From a bacterium (GTDB taxonomy: Bacteria; Spirochaetota; Spirochaetia; JABEVK01): a DNA stretch of 31,149 nucleotides. The stretch covers positions 1-31,149 of the forward strand of contig JAJXVP010000016.1 in the NCBI GenBank assembly GCA_021782055.1, in the 5' to 3' direction. Below the pieces are notes generated by a model that was given only the letters and a program-made list of their open reading frames with translations, ran no database searches and was not told the DNA's origin. A program made the translations under genes and the position numbers. Below are positions 23,090 through 31,149 of this stretch, one piece after another. How positions within the stretch are numbered: position 1 is the first letter of the stretch; each line of letters opens with the position of its first letter.

Positions 23090-24834
23090 CAGTCAATCCA
23101 CTTGTCCAACTCGGTACGGATAGCCGTCACTTTCTGTGAAACAACTTTTTCTGCGTCGGCGAGCTTTTGTCCCGCCTGTGCCCGGCAAGAAGCGTAAAAC
23201 TTAATCTTAGGCTCGGTTCCCGACGGTCGGACGGTGACTAAGCTTCCATCTTCCAAAAAGAATTGCAAAACATTACTCGCGGCCAAGGTTTCGGTTTTTT
23301 TCTTGGTTCCATCAGGAAAACTAGAGGTGCCATCATTAAAGTTGATCATCTTGGCCAGCTTGAGCCCGCCAACGCTCTGCGGCGGTTGTTGACTAAGACG
23401 CGTCATAAACGACTTCATCTTTTCAAGACCAGTTTGACCTTTGAAGGTTTTTGAAATTTGAATTTCTTGAAAGTACCCCAGCTCTTCGTAAAGCGCATTG
23501 AGGGCTTGGAGGACGGTTCGTCCTTGGCTTCTGTGATACAAAGCCATTTCTATAGTTAAAGCCGCAGCCGACATTGCATCTTTGTCGCGCACCGAGGTTC
23601 CCACTAAAAAGCCGTAGCTCTCTTCAGTACCAAACAAGTAGGTCTCACCAGAATTGGACGTCTCGAACTCGCGGATTTTTTCACCCACATACTTAAAGCC
23701 GGTCAAAACCTTATAGCTTTTGACACCGTACTTAGCGGCAATCAAGTGATGAAGTTCTGTCGTAACAATACTGTTGATAAATACCGGGTGAGCCGGCATC
23801 TTGCCCTGTTCCTTTAGCGTCATGAAAAGGTAGTCGGCTAAAAGTGCCCCTAATTGGTTGCCATTGAGCAAAAGCCAGCCTTGTGCCGAAGGGACTCCGA
23901 TACCCAACCGGTCCGCGTCAGGATCAGTACCCAACAGCAGATCAGCGTTAATCTTTGCGGCCAGGGAAAGGCCCATATCCATAGCCGATTTTTCTTCGGG
24001 GTTGGGTGAAGTCACGGTGGGAAAGTTCCCGTCATAGATGGCTTGTTCGGGCACCAAGGTTAAGTTCACACCCAAGTCTTTCATGATGATAGGAAGCTCA
24101 GTACCCCCCGTTCCATGAAGGGGGGTGTACACCACCTTCAGATTTTTGCCTTCTTTTTGAAACAGCTCTTTACGCAAGGCCTGAGCTTTCACCATGGTCT
24201 GATAGGGAATGTCAATTTCATCCTTGATATAGACGAGTAACCCCTTGGCCAGAGCCTCTTCTTTAGTCATCGTCTGTGAAAAGCCCTGGGTCTTTTGAAC
24301 CTCAGCAATGATACCTTCGTCGTGCGGAGGTAAAACCTGCGCTCCATCGTTCCAATAGACTTTGTAGCCATTGTATTCAGGAGGATTGTGACTTGCTGTC
24401 ACCACGATGCCTGTCGTAGCTTTTAGATGGCGCACGGCAAACGACAGGACCGGTGTGGGTCGCAGCTCAGGGAACAAGAAGGTTTTAATCCCATTGGCAC
24501 ACAGCACCAAGGCAGCTTCTAAGGCAAATAGGTCAGAATAACGACGGCAATCGTGGGCAATGACCGCACTTGCCCCCGAGGGAACGGCAGAATTTACATA
24601 ATTTGCCAAGCCCTGTGTGGCGCTACGCACCATGTACGGGTTCATCCGGTTCGTGCCACCACCAATCACACCACGCAGACCACCTGTTCCAAAGCTCAAG
24701 GACGTGTAGAACCGATCGCTCAGTTCAGCATCTCCTTGAGTCTTAAGCAGGTTTTCCACTTCTGCGCGGAAAACAGGGTTGGTTTCTTTTTCCACATACA
24801 AAGCAGCCTTTTGGCGAATTTCTTCAGTTGTCAT
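23089..24834 (-). CDS. Phosphoglucomutase/phosphomannomutase (alpha-D-phosphohexomutase)
   Basis: This 581-residue protein has the normal length for the PgcA/PGM2-like subgroup. The four family signatures are present: GIVVTASHNPPEYNGYKVYW with phosphoserine at residue 148; the Mg2+ loop GTDPDADRLGIG; GTEESYG (sugar-binding loop); and VRPSGTEPKIKFY (phosphate-binding loop). It interconverts hexose 1- and 6-phosphates, linking glycolysis with glycan precursor synthesis. It is the middle gene of the operon HAD phosphatase-PGM-exonuclease; its ATG overlaps the phosphatase stop by 11 bp. All catalytic motifs are intact. Confidence 0.95.
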   Translation of the reverse strand: MTTEEIRQKAALYVEKETNPVFRAEVENLLKTQGDAELSDRFYTSLSFGTGGLRGVIGGGTNRMNPYMVRSATQGLANYVNSAVPSGASAVIAHDCRRYSDLFALEAALVLCANGIKTFLFPELRPTPVLSFAVRHLKATTGIVVTASHNPPEYNGYKVYWNDGAQVLPPHDEGIIAEVQKTQGFSQTMTKEEALAKGLLVYIKDEIDIPYQTMVKAQALRKELFQKEGKNLKVVYTPLHGTGGTELPIIMKDLGVNLTLVPEQAIYDGNFPTVTSPNPEEKSAMDMGLSLAAKINADLLLGTDPDADRLGIGVPSAQGWLLLNGNQLGALLADYLFMTLKEQGKMPAHPVFINSIVTTELHHLIAAKYGVKSYKVLTGFKYVGEKIREFETSNSGETYLFGTEESYGFLVGTSVRDKDAMSAAALTIEMALYHRSQGRTVLQALNALYEELGYFQEIQISKTFKGQTGLEKMKSFMTRLSQQPPQSVGGLKLAKMINFNDGTSSFPDGTKKKTETLAASNVLQFFLEDGSLVTVRPSGTEPKIKFYASCRAQAGQKLADAEKVVSQKVTAIRTELDKWID

Positions 24835-25513
24835 ACGATTCTCCTTTTTTTAGCAGGATATTTTCTTCTAACCAGGCACTAAGCTGACGTGGGGTTTGAA
24901 AGATCTCGGCGGCACCTGAGGTTTGTAATTCTTCTCGCGGACGAAAACCCCAAGACACCCCTAAGGGTAAACACCCCGCGTTCACCGCCGTTTGCATATC
25001 GACTGCCGAATCCCCTACAAAGGCTGTTTGTTCCGGTCGTAGGCCCCAACCCTGAAGCATGTCTAGCACGGCAGTAGGGTCCGGTTTGTGAGGCACACCA
25101 GGACGAGCCCCCCAAACCTCACGGAAGGGAACGGTAGGGAGCAACCTCCGTACTACCTCTTGGGCAACTAGGTGTTCCTTGTTCGACAAAACTCCGAGGG
25201 TCAAAACATTCGAAAACCTGGCCAAAAGCTCGGGAATTCCTTCGTAAAGAGAGGAATAAACCACAGGAAACTCTCGGTAAAGGTTTAAGACCGCTTGGTA
25301 GGCCTCTTCTTCTTCGTCTTCGGCTAACGAACGATCGGCGGCACTCGCCACCAACTTGCGTAAGCCCCACCCCACAAGAGGACGGTATTCCTCGACACTT
25401 AAGGGGCGACAGCCTAGGCCCTCGAGGACCTTGTTGACCGACGACGAGATATCCTCCAAGCTATTGACCAGAGTTCCGTCTAGGTCAAAAATGACGGCTA
25501 CAATTCGAGGCAT
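24824..25513 (-). CDS. gph: HAD-family phosphatase (phosphoglycolate phosphatase-like)
   Basis: This 229-residue HAD hydrolase of subfamily IA has motif I as VIFDLDGTLVNS (nucleophile Asp10 and general acid Asp12), motif II as LGVLSNKEH, motif III Lys in HKPDP, and motif IV as FVGDSAVDM, with a helical cap between I and II. PGP-type activity (2-phosphoglycolate to glycolate) is a common annotation, but the substrate is uncertain. The start ATG at 25513 fits the family N-terminus; the frame stays open to 25645 across the divergent neighbour and is not used. It is the first gene of the operon, and its promoter must lie in or beyond the 35-bp gap to the divergent methyltransferase. Confidence 0.88.
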   Translation of the reverse strand: MPRIVAVIFDLDGTLVNSLEDISSSVNKVLEGLGCRPLSVEEYRPLVGWGLRKLVASAADRSLAEDEEEEAYQAVLNLYREFPVVYSSLYEGIPELLARFSNVLTLGVLSNKEHLVAQEVVRRLLPTVPFREVWGARPGVPHKPDPTAVLDMLQGWGLRPEQTAFVGDSAVDMQTAVNAGCLPLGVSWGFRPREELQTSGAAEIFQTPRQLSAWLEENILLKKGESYDN

Positions 25514-25548
25514 AGCTTCTGATACCAAATTTTGAAGGAATCCGTCCA

Positions 25549-26343
25549 GTGGAGGAACAGAATTTTCCCAAAAAAGGGGGAAAAGCTTTTGAACGATATT
25601 ATTCGGCAGTATGGGGCGAGCGCTGGCCCCGCCTCCGTGAAGCATTGCTTCAAGAAAGCGCCCCCCAAGGTATGGGCGAAGGCGTCTTACTTCAACCGTA
25701 TTATCTCGATTCTGCCTCGCGCCTGGCCGCAGAATTGCTACCAGTCACGCCAGGGGACAAGGTTTTAGACCTCTGCGCGGCGCCAGGGGGTAAAACCCTG
25801 GTCTTAGCCCAAAAGCTCAAAGGTCAAGGAACCTTAGTATCGAATGAGCTGAGCTCGGCGCGCCGAGAGCGGTTAAAACGAGTTCTTCGTGATCACTTAC
25901 CCGACCTTTGGCAAGGCCCCGTGAGTGTCACCGGTAAAGACGCCACCCGCTGGGGTCTGTATCAAAAAGAAATCTATGATGCGGTTCTTTTAGACGCTCC
26001 CTGCTCGAGTGAGCGCCATGTTTTGCGCTCGGCCAAGCATTTGGAGCTTTGGTCGCCTCACCGAACAAAAACCCTTGCCCAACAAGCGGTCGCCCTGCTT
26101 TGTAGTGCCCTCGAAACCGTCAAGACTGGCGGCTATGTTCTTTATGCCACCTGTTCAATTTCTCCAGAAGAAAATCAAGGGGCTCTCGAGAAATTTCGAA
26201 AAAAAAGGCCTGGTCGGTGGGCTGAAGTGCCCCTCTCCCAGGCTATCGGCGAGCGTCAAAGTTGGGGGTATTTGATTTTACCAGACACCCACCAGGGTCA
26301 AGGACCGCTGTTTTTCTGCTTATGGCAGAAGTTAGCCCCTTAA
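25549..26343 (+). CDS. RsmB/NSUN-family RNA m5C methyltransferase
   Basis: This 264-residue SAM-dependent methyltransferase has motif I VLDLCAAPGGKTLVLAQKL, motif IV LLDAPCSSERHVLR with one conserved Cys, and motif VI YATCSISPEENQG with the catalytic Cys. This is the two-cysteine pattern of NOL1/NOP2/Sun RNA cytosine-5 methyltransferases. The N-terminal region is short (about 70 residues) and lacks the NusB-like domain of RsmB, so it resembles the compact RsmF-type. The start is GTG with AAGGAA 12 nt upstream. It converges on the sigma factor gene with only 5 bp between stops. The probable target is 16S rRNA; the exact base is unknown. Confidence 0.9.
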   Translation: MEEQNFPKKGGKAFERYYSAVWGERWPRLREALLQESAPQGMGEGVLLQPYYLDSASRLAAELLPVTPGDKVLDLCAAPGGKTLVLAQKLKGQGTLVSNELSSARRERLKRVLRDHLPDLWQGPVSVTGKDATRWGLYQKEIYDAVLLDAPCSSERHVLRSAKHLELWSPHRTKTLAQQAVALLCSALETVKTGGYVLYATCSISPEENQGALEKFRKKRPGRWAEVPLSQAIGERQSWGYLILPDTHQGQGPLFFCLWQKLAP

Positions 26344-26348
26344 CTTTC

Positions 26349-27344
26349 TTAGACGAACTCCTGTAGTTCACGAATCGTGCGCAAACCTCGCAACTTTGTA
26401 ATCGCTTTTTCTTGAATCTGGCGGACTCGCTCTCGAGTGATACCCAAAAGCTTGCCGGTTTCCTCGAGGGTCAACGGAGCTTCACCACCTAAACCAAACC
26501 GCAACTGCAAAATCCGCATTTCTCGTTCACTCAGCTGTTCTAAAACAGAACTCAAAGTATCCTGCAAGGTCAGAGAAAAGACATTGTCAAACGGCTCTTG
26601 AGTCGATTCGTCCCGAATCAGGTCAGACAGCCTCGTGACACTGTCATCATCAACCGTCCCATCCAACGACGTGGTTTCTTGAGAAATTTTGAGGATCTCT
26701 TTGATTTTGTCTTCAGTAAGGTTCATATACTCGGCTAATTCTTCACTCGAGGGGTCTCTCCCAAGCTCTTGGGTCAAATGCTTGGCCACAAAGTAGCATT
26801 TCTTAATCGTATTAAGCATATGAATGGGGATGCGAATCACCCGCCCTTTGTCCGCCAACGATTTGATTATCGCCTGGCGAATCCACCAGGTTCCGTACGT
26901 TGAAAACCGGCACCCCTTGGTATAGTCAAAGCGTTCTACGGCTTCGATCAAACCAATATTGCCTTCATCAATCAGATCTAGCAGTGTAAGACCGCGGTGT
27001 TGGTATTTTTTTGCTATCGAGACGACAAGGCGAAGGTTAGCGTTGATCATCCGATTTTTCAAAACCAAGAGCTCTTGTTCTAAAGCCGTGATTTGAGTTT
27101 GTAGAACGGTGTCGGCGAGATTGGCCTCTTTGCTAGCCAAAACCCGTTTCAGCTCTCCTTTGGCCTTTTTGATGCACTCGCCAATTTCTTGCTCTTGGAA
27201 AACGTTGAGCAAGGGAAATCGTGAAATTTGCTTCAAATAAAGGGACAACGGATCAGACTCGCTATTATCCGGATTGTTCGAATCAAGCTCATTCATTAAA
27301 TATTTCTGGTCTTCGGCATCCAGGACACTTTCGCTCACACGCAT
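26349..27344 (-). CDS. Group 2 sigma-70 factor (RpoS/RpoD-like)
   Basis: This 331-residue sigma factor has region 1.2 ([16 protein letters not shown]), regions 2.1-2.4 ([59 protein letters not shown]), region 3, and region 4.2 with the [23 protein letters not shown]. Region 1.1 is absent and the length is that of alternative group 2 factors such as RpoS or spirochaete RpoS-like proteins, not the vegetative RpoD. About 30 extra residues of coiled-coil-like sequence between 1.2 and 2.1 are slightly longer than typical. The gene has its own promoter at 27366-27394, inside the gap after the LysM gene. Confidence 0.93.
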   Translation of the reverse strand: MRVSESVLDAEDQKYLMNELDSNNPDNSESDPLSLYLKQISRFPLLNVFQEQEIGECIKKAKGELKRVLASKEANLADTVLQTQITALEQELLVLKNRMINANLRLVVSIAKKYQHRGLTLLDLIDEGNIGLIEAVERFDYTKGCRFSTYGTWWIRQAIIKSLADKGRVIRIPIHMLNTIKKCYFVAKHLTQELGRDPSSEELAEYMNLTEDKIKEILKISQETTSLDGTVDDDSVTRLSDLIRDESTQEPFDNVFSLTLQDTLSSVLEQLSEREMRILQLRFGLGGEAPLTLEETGKLLGITRERVRQIQEKAITKLRGLRTIRELQEFV

Positions 27345-27365
27345 GACTACCCCTGTTGTTTTTTA

Positions 27366-27394
27366 ACGTTACCTTGCTTCTTTTGAGCCGTCAA
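27366..27394 (-). promoter_or_regulatory. Sigma factor gene promoter
   Basis: On the minus strand, -35 TTGACG (27394-27389) and -10 TAACGT (27371-27366) are spaced by 17 bp, ending 21 bp before the ATG at 27344. It starts immediately after the stop of the upstream LysM gene, so the sigma factor can be expressed separately. Confidence 0.5.
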
Positions 27395-27400
27395 ATCAAA

Positions 27401-28099
27401 TTACCACGAACCTCCCTGAAATGGATCCAAGGGCTTACCCTCTTGGGAAACAAAAAAAATCAAACCCATTTGACTCGAAAGAGTCCCCAGCTTTTGACCT
27501 TTTTTGACATTCTCGCCGTATTTTACCTCACTTTGTTGAAAATTTCCAAACGCAAAAACAAGTTTTTTCTCATTTTCGATTAAAATTACAGGGCCAAGAC
27601 CGGCATAGTTCCCTTTGTAGAGAACAGTACCATCACAAACTGAGTAAAAATAACCTTTTCTTACAGGAAACTGCGCCATTTTCAAAAGTCCGTCAGGACC
27701 TTGAGGAACCACAGGTTCAGGCCAACGCAGGTCAGACTTAAGAGTTTGAGGGGGAATATACAAAACTGACCCTGCGACCAATTGTTGGGGTGACGAGATC
27801 GCGTTCCAGGCCATCAAGTGTGAAGGAGAAATTTTCCACCGACGGCCCAAAGAATAAAAGGTGTCCCCAGGCTTAACTCGATAGGTTTCGGGAACGACAA
27901 GTTTAGTTCCCTGTGCTAAAGATGTTCTTTCAAGACCAGGGTTGCTTTTTTTTAAAAAGGCCCAAGGAACACCTGTTTTTTGCACAATGCTTTCGGAGGT
28001 GTCCTTGGCGGTCACAACATAGGGCGAGGGGTCAGCGAACCCAGCCAAAGATACCAAGGCCAAAGTCATGACCGAGAGAAGAAACTTTCGGAACACCAT
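27401..28099 (-). CDS. LysM protein with degenerate M23 (LytM-like) domain
   Basis: This 232-residue secreted protein has a signal peptide (MVFRKFLLSVMTLALVSLAG, about 22 residues) and two LysM modules. The first (about 26-70) includes DTSESIVQKTGVPWAFLKKS; the second (about 72-117) includes YRVKPGDTFYSLGRRWKISP, the more typical one. A C-terminal M23-like beta domain (about 140-232) includes CDGTVLYKGNYAGLGPVILI and EVKYGENVKKGQKLGTL. The M23 zinc ligands (HxxxD and HxH) are not seen; the expected HxH strand is LIFFVSQEG. It is therefore probably non-catalytic and may act as an amidase activator like EnvC/NlpD. Confidence 0.85.
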   Translation of the reverse strand: MVFRKFLLSVMTLALVSLAGFADPSPYVVTAKDTSESIVQKTGVPWAFLKKSNPGLERTSLAQGTKLVVPETYRVKPGDTFYSLGRRWKISPSHLMAWNAISSPQQLVAGSVLYIPPQTLKSDLRWPEPVVPQGPDGLLKMAQFPVRKGYFYSVCDGTVLYKGNYAGLGPVILIENEKKLVFAFGNFQQSEVKYGENVKKGQKLGTLSSQMGLIFFVSQEGKPLDPFQGGSW

Positions 28100-28146
28100 G
28101 ACTTTAGTTTCGGTTTATGACTGGGTGAAACTTAACCTCGGGACCC

Positions 28147-29025
28147 TTACGAAGGGCGAAGAGTTTTCTCTTTTCTTCCAGTAAGGAAAAACGCAGTGAT
28201 ACAAAGCACGCCAAAAATGACCAGATTAATCTGTAAGGAGGTCATATCGGCCCACACCGTAACGTCTCGGTCACCGTGAAGGAACTCTAGGGCGAACCTC
28301 AACAGCGAATAGCCCCCCAAATGAAATAGAGCCACCCGGTACCAGTTTTTTCCCTGTTTTGCTAGGGAGTTGACTAACAGAATTGCCAAAACCATTAATC
28401 CGAGGTCCCCCAGCGACTCATATAATTGTGTCGGGTGTAAAGGGACAGTGAATAAACTGTCAGGCTTGGTAAAGCCCTGGCTTACCGACCACGTCCAAGC
28501 GGGGCTGGGGTACTGAGTGTTGAGCTGAAGCCCAAAAAGATCATGCCCATACTTGGGTTCTCGAATACCCCAAGGAAGATTCGTGGGAATGCCCCAAGCA
28601 TCGCCATTGAGAAAACAACCAACCCGACCAACAGCCTGTCCTAAAAAGACAGCAGGTGAAGCAACAGCAAAAACCTGCCAAAAGTTTTGCTTTTTCCAGA
28701 GGTAATAGCCCCAGCCACCCAGAAAGCCGCCTAAAAGACCGCCGGTAATACTGTAACCGCCACCCCAAAACTGAAGAAAAATGGCAGGGTCGGCAGTAAG
28801 TGTTTTTAAATCCCAAAAGACAAAGTGAAATGTCCGGGCTAAAAGAACCGCTCCAATTATGATCCAAACGAAACTGTTCTGCAGGGTCTCAACGCTAAGT
28901 CCAAATTTTTTGAACCTTTTTGCTGCATACAGGTAGGCAACAATGAACGAAATGAGGTAGTACAGGCCCTCATAATAGGGAATAAAGATACCTAATTGAG
29001 GGATATTCAGGTGAATGGGAAACAA
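28147..29025 (-). CDS. lgt: Prolipoprotein diacylglyceryl transferase
   Basis: This 292-residue polytopic inner-membrane enzyme attaches diacylglycerol to the lipobox cysteine of prolipoproteins. Visible family motifs are YYEGLYYLISFIVAYLYA (first membrane segments), GGGYSITGGLLGGFLGGWGY, the signature GRVGCFLNGDAWG and HPTQLYESLGD. About seven hydrophobic segments are present, as expected. The signature's usual NxxxxG context is slightly altered (NGDAWG), as in some spirochaetes. It is followed 47 bp downstream by the LysM gene. Spirochaetes carry many lipoproteins; one tiny candidate substrate is at 29954. Confidence 0.94.
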   Translation of the reverse strand: MFPIHLNIPQLGIFIPYYEGLYYLISFIVAYLYAAKRFKKFGLSVETLQNSFVWIIIGAVLLARTFHFVFWDLKTLTADPAIFLQFWGGGYSITGGLLGGFLGGWGYYLWKKQNFWQVFAVASPAVFLGQAVGRVGCFLNGDAWGIPTNLPWGIREPKYGHDLFGLQLNTQYPSPAWTWSVSQGFTKPDSLFTVPLHPTQLYESLGDLGLMVLAILLVNSLAKQGKNWYRVALFHLGGYSLLRFALEFLHGDRDVTVWADMTSLQINLVIFGVLCITAFFLTGRKEKTLRPS

Positions 29026-29100
29026 GGCGGAACCTCCACAAACAATCTATGCTTCCAAAGTAATTCTACGCATTTATGAACAATTTTGTAAAGCCGTAAC

Positions 29101-29841
29101 TTAATTTCGCCAAGCCAATTCTGAGCTTAAGCTGACAACTTCTCCAATAACAATGACCGCAGGGGCACCGATTTTTTCCCTAAGCAGTACCGCTGGCAAG
29201 TCTTGCACTGTGCTGATGCGTTTGACCTCCTCACCGGGTAAAGCCGAACGTAACACTGCAGACGGCGTCTCAGGCTTCATACCGCCTTTAATTAAACCCT
29301 GACAGATTTCTTCGGCATTTGAGGTGGCCATTAAAAAGATTAATGTTCCCCCTAGCCGTGCCATCGCCTCATAGTCAAAGTCAGGGACCCCCACATCCGC
29401 TGTATGCCCGGTAAACACATGAAAGGATCTACTCAATTGCCGATAGGTTACAGGTATGCCTGCATACTCTGGAACCGCAATCGCCGACGTAATCCCCGGG
29501 ATGACTTCACACGGTATGCCAGCCGCCAAAAGGTCGGCAAGCTCTTCGCCGCCACGACCAAACACAAAGGGATCCCCGCCCTTTAGCCTTAGTACCTGGT
29601 ATCCTTTTACAGCCTCTTCAATTAAAATCTCGTTTATTTCCTGTTGAGATTTTTCATGGGAGTCAGTTCTCTTCCCGACAAAGACACGCCGGGCGTTCTC
29701 GTTTGCCATAGCCAAAATTTCTGGAGAAACAAGCCGATCATAGACAATTACCTCGGCTGATTTTAAAACTTCAGCTAAACGAAGCGTCACAAGCCCTGGG
29801 TCCCCCGGACCGCTCCCCGCTAACCAAACTCGGCCCTTCAC
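29101..29841 (-). CDS. cobA: Uroporphyrinogen-III C-methyltransferase (SUMT, CobA-type)
   Basis: This 246-residue stand-alone tetrapyrrole methylase has the glycine-rich start VWLAGSGPGDPGLVTLRLAE and AEVIVYDRLVSPEIL. VLRLKGGDPFVFGRGGEELA is the main family signature, and IPCEVIPGITSAIAVPEYAGIPVT contains the SAM-contacting PG.(T/S) segment. It methylates uroporphyrinogen III twice, to precorrin-2, feeding siroheme and cobalamin synthesis. No other tetrapyrrole genes are in view. The start is GTG with GGAGGTGGG upstream. The gene is divergent from the small lipoprotein gene across 112 bp. The length fits the monofunctional CobA class, without the CysG dehydrogenase part. Confidence 0.93.
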   Translation of the reverse strand: MKGRVWLAGSGPGDPGLVTLRLAEVLKSAEVIVYDRLVSPEILAMANENARRVFVGKRTDSHEKSQQEINEILIEEAVKGYQVLRLKGGDPFVFGRGGEELADLLAAGIPCEVIPGITSAIAVPEYAGIPVTYRQLSRSFHVFTGHTADVGVPDFDYEAMARLGGTLIFLMATSNAEEICQGLIKGGMKPETPSAVLRSALPGEEVKRISTVQDLPAVLLREKIGAPAVIVIGEVVSLSSELAWRN

Positions 29842-29953
29842 AACCCACCTCCACCATTAACTTTACCCGAAAACCAAAAGCTAAGCAAAGTAGTTCAAGA
29901 ACAATGACACCAGTTCTGCAAAGTGTTAAGTTAAGCGCAAGGAGATACTTTTG

Positions 29954-30118
29954 ATGAAGTCCAAAATTCCTCAGCGACTTGCGAAGGCCAGCTTTCTGGT
30001 TATCCTCCTGTCGTTGCTTTCAAGCTGTGTCGTTTTATGGCCTGCCGGCTGGAGAGGTGAACGGGATCATGATCGTGCCTTTCAAGCACGGGAACACCAC
30101 CATCATGATGATGATTAG
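29954..30118 (+). CDS. Small His/Asp-rich lipoprotein
   Basis: This 54-residue ORF has AAGGAG 9 nt upstream of the ATG. It shows a clear lipoprotein signal: basic N-region KSKIPQRLAK, hydrophobic core ASFLVILLSL and lipobox LSSC (Cys25), leaving a mature peptide of only 30 residues. The C-terminus is REHHHHDDD, with DHD just before, a likely divalent-metal binding patch (Zn, Ni or Cu). It is not similar to anything I can name. The strong terminator at 30151 follows immediately, marking it as a separate transcript. It probably sits in the outer or inner membrane facing the periplasm. Confidence 0.7.
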   Translation: MKSKIPQRLAKASFLVILLSLLSSCVVLWPAGWRGERDHDRAFQAREHHHHDDD

Positions 30119-30150
30119 GCGAGGTTCTAAGCCATTAGGCTCAAAATAAA

Positions 30151-30178
30151 AAAAGCCGCCCCTAAAGGGCGGCTTTTT
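30151..30178. terminator. Bidirectional intrinsic terminator
   Basis: GCCGCCC (30155-30161), loop CTAAA and GGGCGGC (30167-30173) are preceded by an A run and followed by TTTTT. It has perfect terminator architecture on both strands, serving the lipoprotein gene (+) and flaA (-), whose stop is at 30206. Confidence 0.93.
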
Positions 30179-30205
30179 CATCCAAGTATGCTTGTGATCG
30201 GTAAA

Positions 30206-31149
30206 TTACTTCTTAGCAGGAGCAGCGGTACCAGTGGCAGGAGCTGTAGCAGTGCCTGAACTCGTAGACGACGTGCTAGAGGAACTAGCTGAACCAGAAG
30301 CGCTATTAGAAGGTTGATCGAAATTAGTTTCGGTAGCCATCTTCTTTTGCTCCAAGGAACGAAGAACTAACTCATTACCTAAACGGGACAGCTCAAAGTT
30401 TCGGGCAGCCTGTTCGCGCTGTTGAAGAATACCCCATACAGCTTCATCATTGATATCAGTGTTGTTATTCAGGTTCGCCAAGTCGTAAATGACCTTGATG
30501 TCCTTGATATAGCAAACCATATCGCCGCCTTCATCTGTGGCGTCACGATGAATCCGAATCGCTTTCAGTTTAATGAAAGGCTCATCGTGGGGATACAAAG
30601 GACTAACGGTCAGGTCGCGATCGCGTACCTGTGACTGATAGTCAGGGTTATCCCATTGCAACGACTTCCAGCCGTCAAAGTTCAGATAACCGATGAAAAT
30701 ATCCTGAACATCGCCATCCTGATTCGAAAGCAGAAGCGACAAACCTTCGGGATAATTCCGTCCCAGGACATTAACCTGAATCGCCTTAATGACGCCGACG
30801 TTCTTTAGAACGCCATAGCCATCAAATTGAGCACCAGGCTTTTCTTGGTTTCCCTTCAACGTCGCATAAGCGGGGATATCGAACGGAGGAACGATATCGG
30901 CGTACGAGTTGATCGCATAGCTGGGAAAATGCACGCGAACACCAAGAACCGTCTCGCCAGCATACTTACTGGCATTGGCACTGACAGGAGCCGCAGCCAC
31001 GTACGATTCTGAGACATTCTCTATCGTACGAGCGGACGAGGTGAGCTTCACTTCCCAGCTCGGGATTGCCAGGGAGATTTTCATCTTCGCTTTATCGGCA
31101 GCGCTGTAGGAAGTCCCCGCCTGACGGCTGTAGTCAATGGTGGTTGGCG
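30206..31149 (-). CDS. flaA: Periplasmic flagellar filament sheath protein FlaA (5' end beyond window)
   Basis: The frame is open to the right edge, so the N-terminus and signal peptide lie outside; an ATG at 31084 is internal. About 314 residues are visible. The peptide contains LAIPSWEVKLTSSARTIENV, VLGVRVHFPSYAINSYADI, PEGLSLLLSNQDGDVQDIFI and GDMVCYIKDIKVIYD, which match the spirochaete FlaA family of outer-layer proteins that sheathe the FlaB core of periplasmic flagella. Unusually, the C-terminus (about the last 45 residues) is a low-complexity Ser/Thr/Ala/Gly/Pro tail ending APAKK. It could be a flexible or glycosylated extension. The flaA stop is followed by the bidirectional terminator. 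Confidence 0.93.
   Translation of the reverse strand, partial: PTTIDYSRQAGTSYSAADKAKMKISLAIPSWEVKLTSSARTIENVSESYVAAAPVSANASKYAGETVLGVRVHFPSYAINSYADIVPPFDIPAYATLKGNQEKPGAQFDGYGVLKNVGVIKAIQVNVLGRNYPEGLSLLLSNQDGDVQDIFIGYLNFDGWKSLQWDNPDYQSQVRDRDLTVSPLYPHDEPFIKLKAIRIHRDATDEGGDMVCYIKDIKVIYDLANLNNNTDINDEAVWGILQQREQAARNFELSRLGNELVLRSLEQKKMATETNFDQPSNSASGSASSSSTSSTSSGTATAPATGTAAPAKK

Noticed and set aside
1..31149. CRISPR array, tRNA or rRNA genes
   Set aside because: Read on both strands; no regularly spaced repeats and no cloverleaf or rRNA signatures were found in the intergenic regions.

Overview
The window looks like chromosomal DNA of a spirochaete (phylum Spirochaetota, probably a Treponema/Spirochaeta relative). 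The strongest marker is the partial gene at the right edge, a periplasmic-flagellar sheath protein FlaA, a family characteristic of spirochaetes. Signal peptides of the AFANGQAES type and a compact, often overlapping gene arrangement agree with this. The genus cannot be fixed from sequence alone.

Left third (1-6.2 kb): a patch of mobile debris comes first. It holds an IS3-type transposase tail, two group II intron domain V copies in the same orientation, a YefM-YoeB toxin-antitoxin operon lying exactly between them, and a decayed ParE-like toxin. Next is a partition-like operon on the plus strand (ribbon-helix-helix protein, lysine-rich coiled-coil protein, ParA ATPase) preceded by three contiguous 8-bp TGANNTCA boxes. 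Converging on it is a two-component pair: a REC-DUF3369-HD-GYP response regulator coupled by ATGA to a membrane histidine kinase. At 6.3-12 kb lie two minus-strand stress or efflux modules, MarR-MFS-metallo-beta-lactamase-fold and ketopantoate reductase-like-NmrA-like-AraC.

Middle (12-18 kb): arsenate reductase ArsC, then a secreted thioredoxin-like protein, CcdA and a peroxiredoxin-like protein form a thiol-redox neighbourhood interrupted by an internally deleted IS3-family element. The thioredoxin/CcdA junction can form two mutually exclusive hairpins, one terminator-like and one sequestering the ccdA ribosome binding site. A decaying stretch follows: an unidentified broken frame, a frameshifted and truncated SRAP (YedK/HMCES) gene and another IS3 transposase fragment. 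After it come an unrecognised ORF and a bacterial-type poly(ADP-ribose) glycohydrolase with its own promoter.

Right (18-31 kb): ordinary housekeeping, mostly on the minus strand. It holds a hybrid histidine kinase; an operon of RRM protein, class I glutamine amidotransferase and DusA; an operon of HAD phosphatase, phosphohexomutase and DEDDh exonuclease; an RsmB/NSUN-type rRNA methyltransferase; a group 2 sigma-70 factor; a LysM protein with a catalytically degenerate M23 domain; Lgt; a SUMT-type methyltransferase; a tiny His/Asp-rich lipoprotein; a strong bidirectional terminator; and FlaA with an unusual Ser/Thr/Ala-rich tail. I saw no CRISPR array, rRNA or tRNA.
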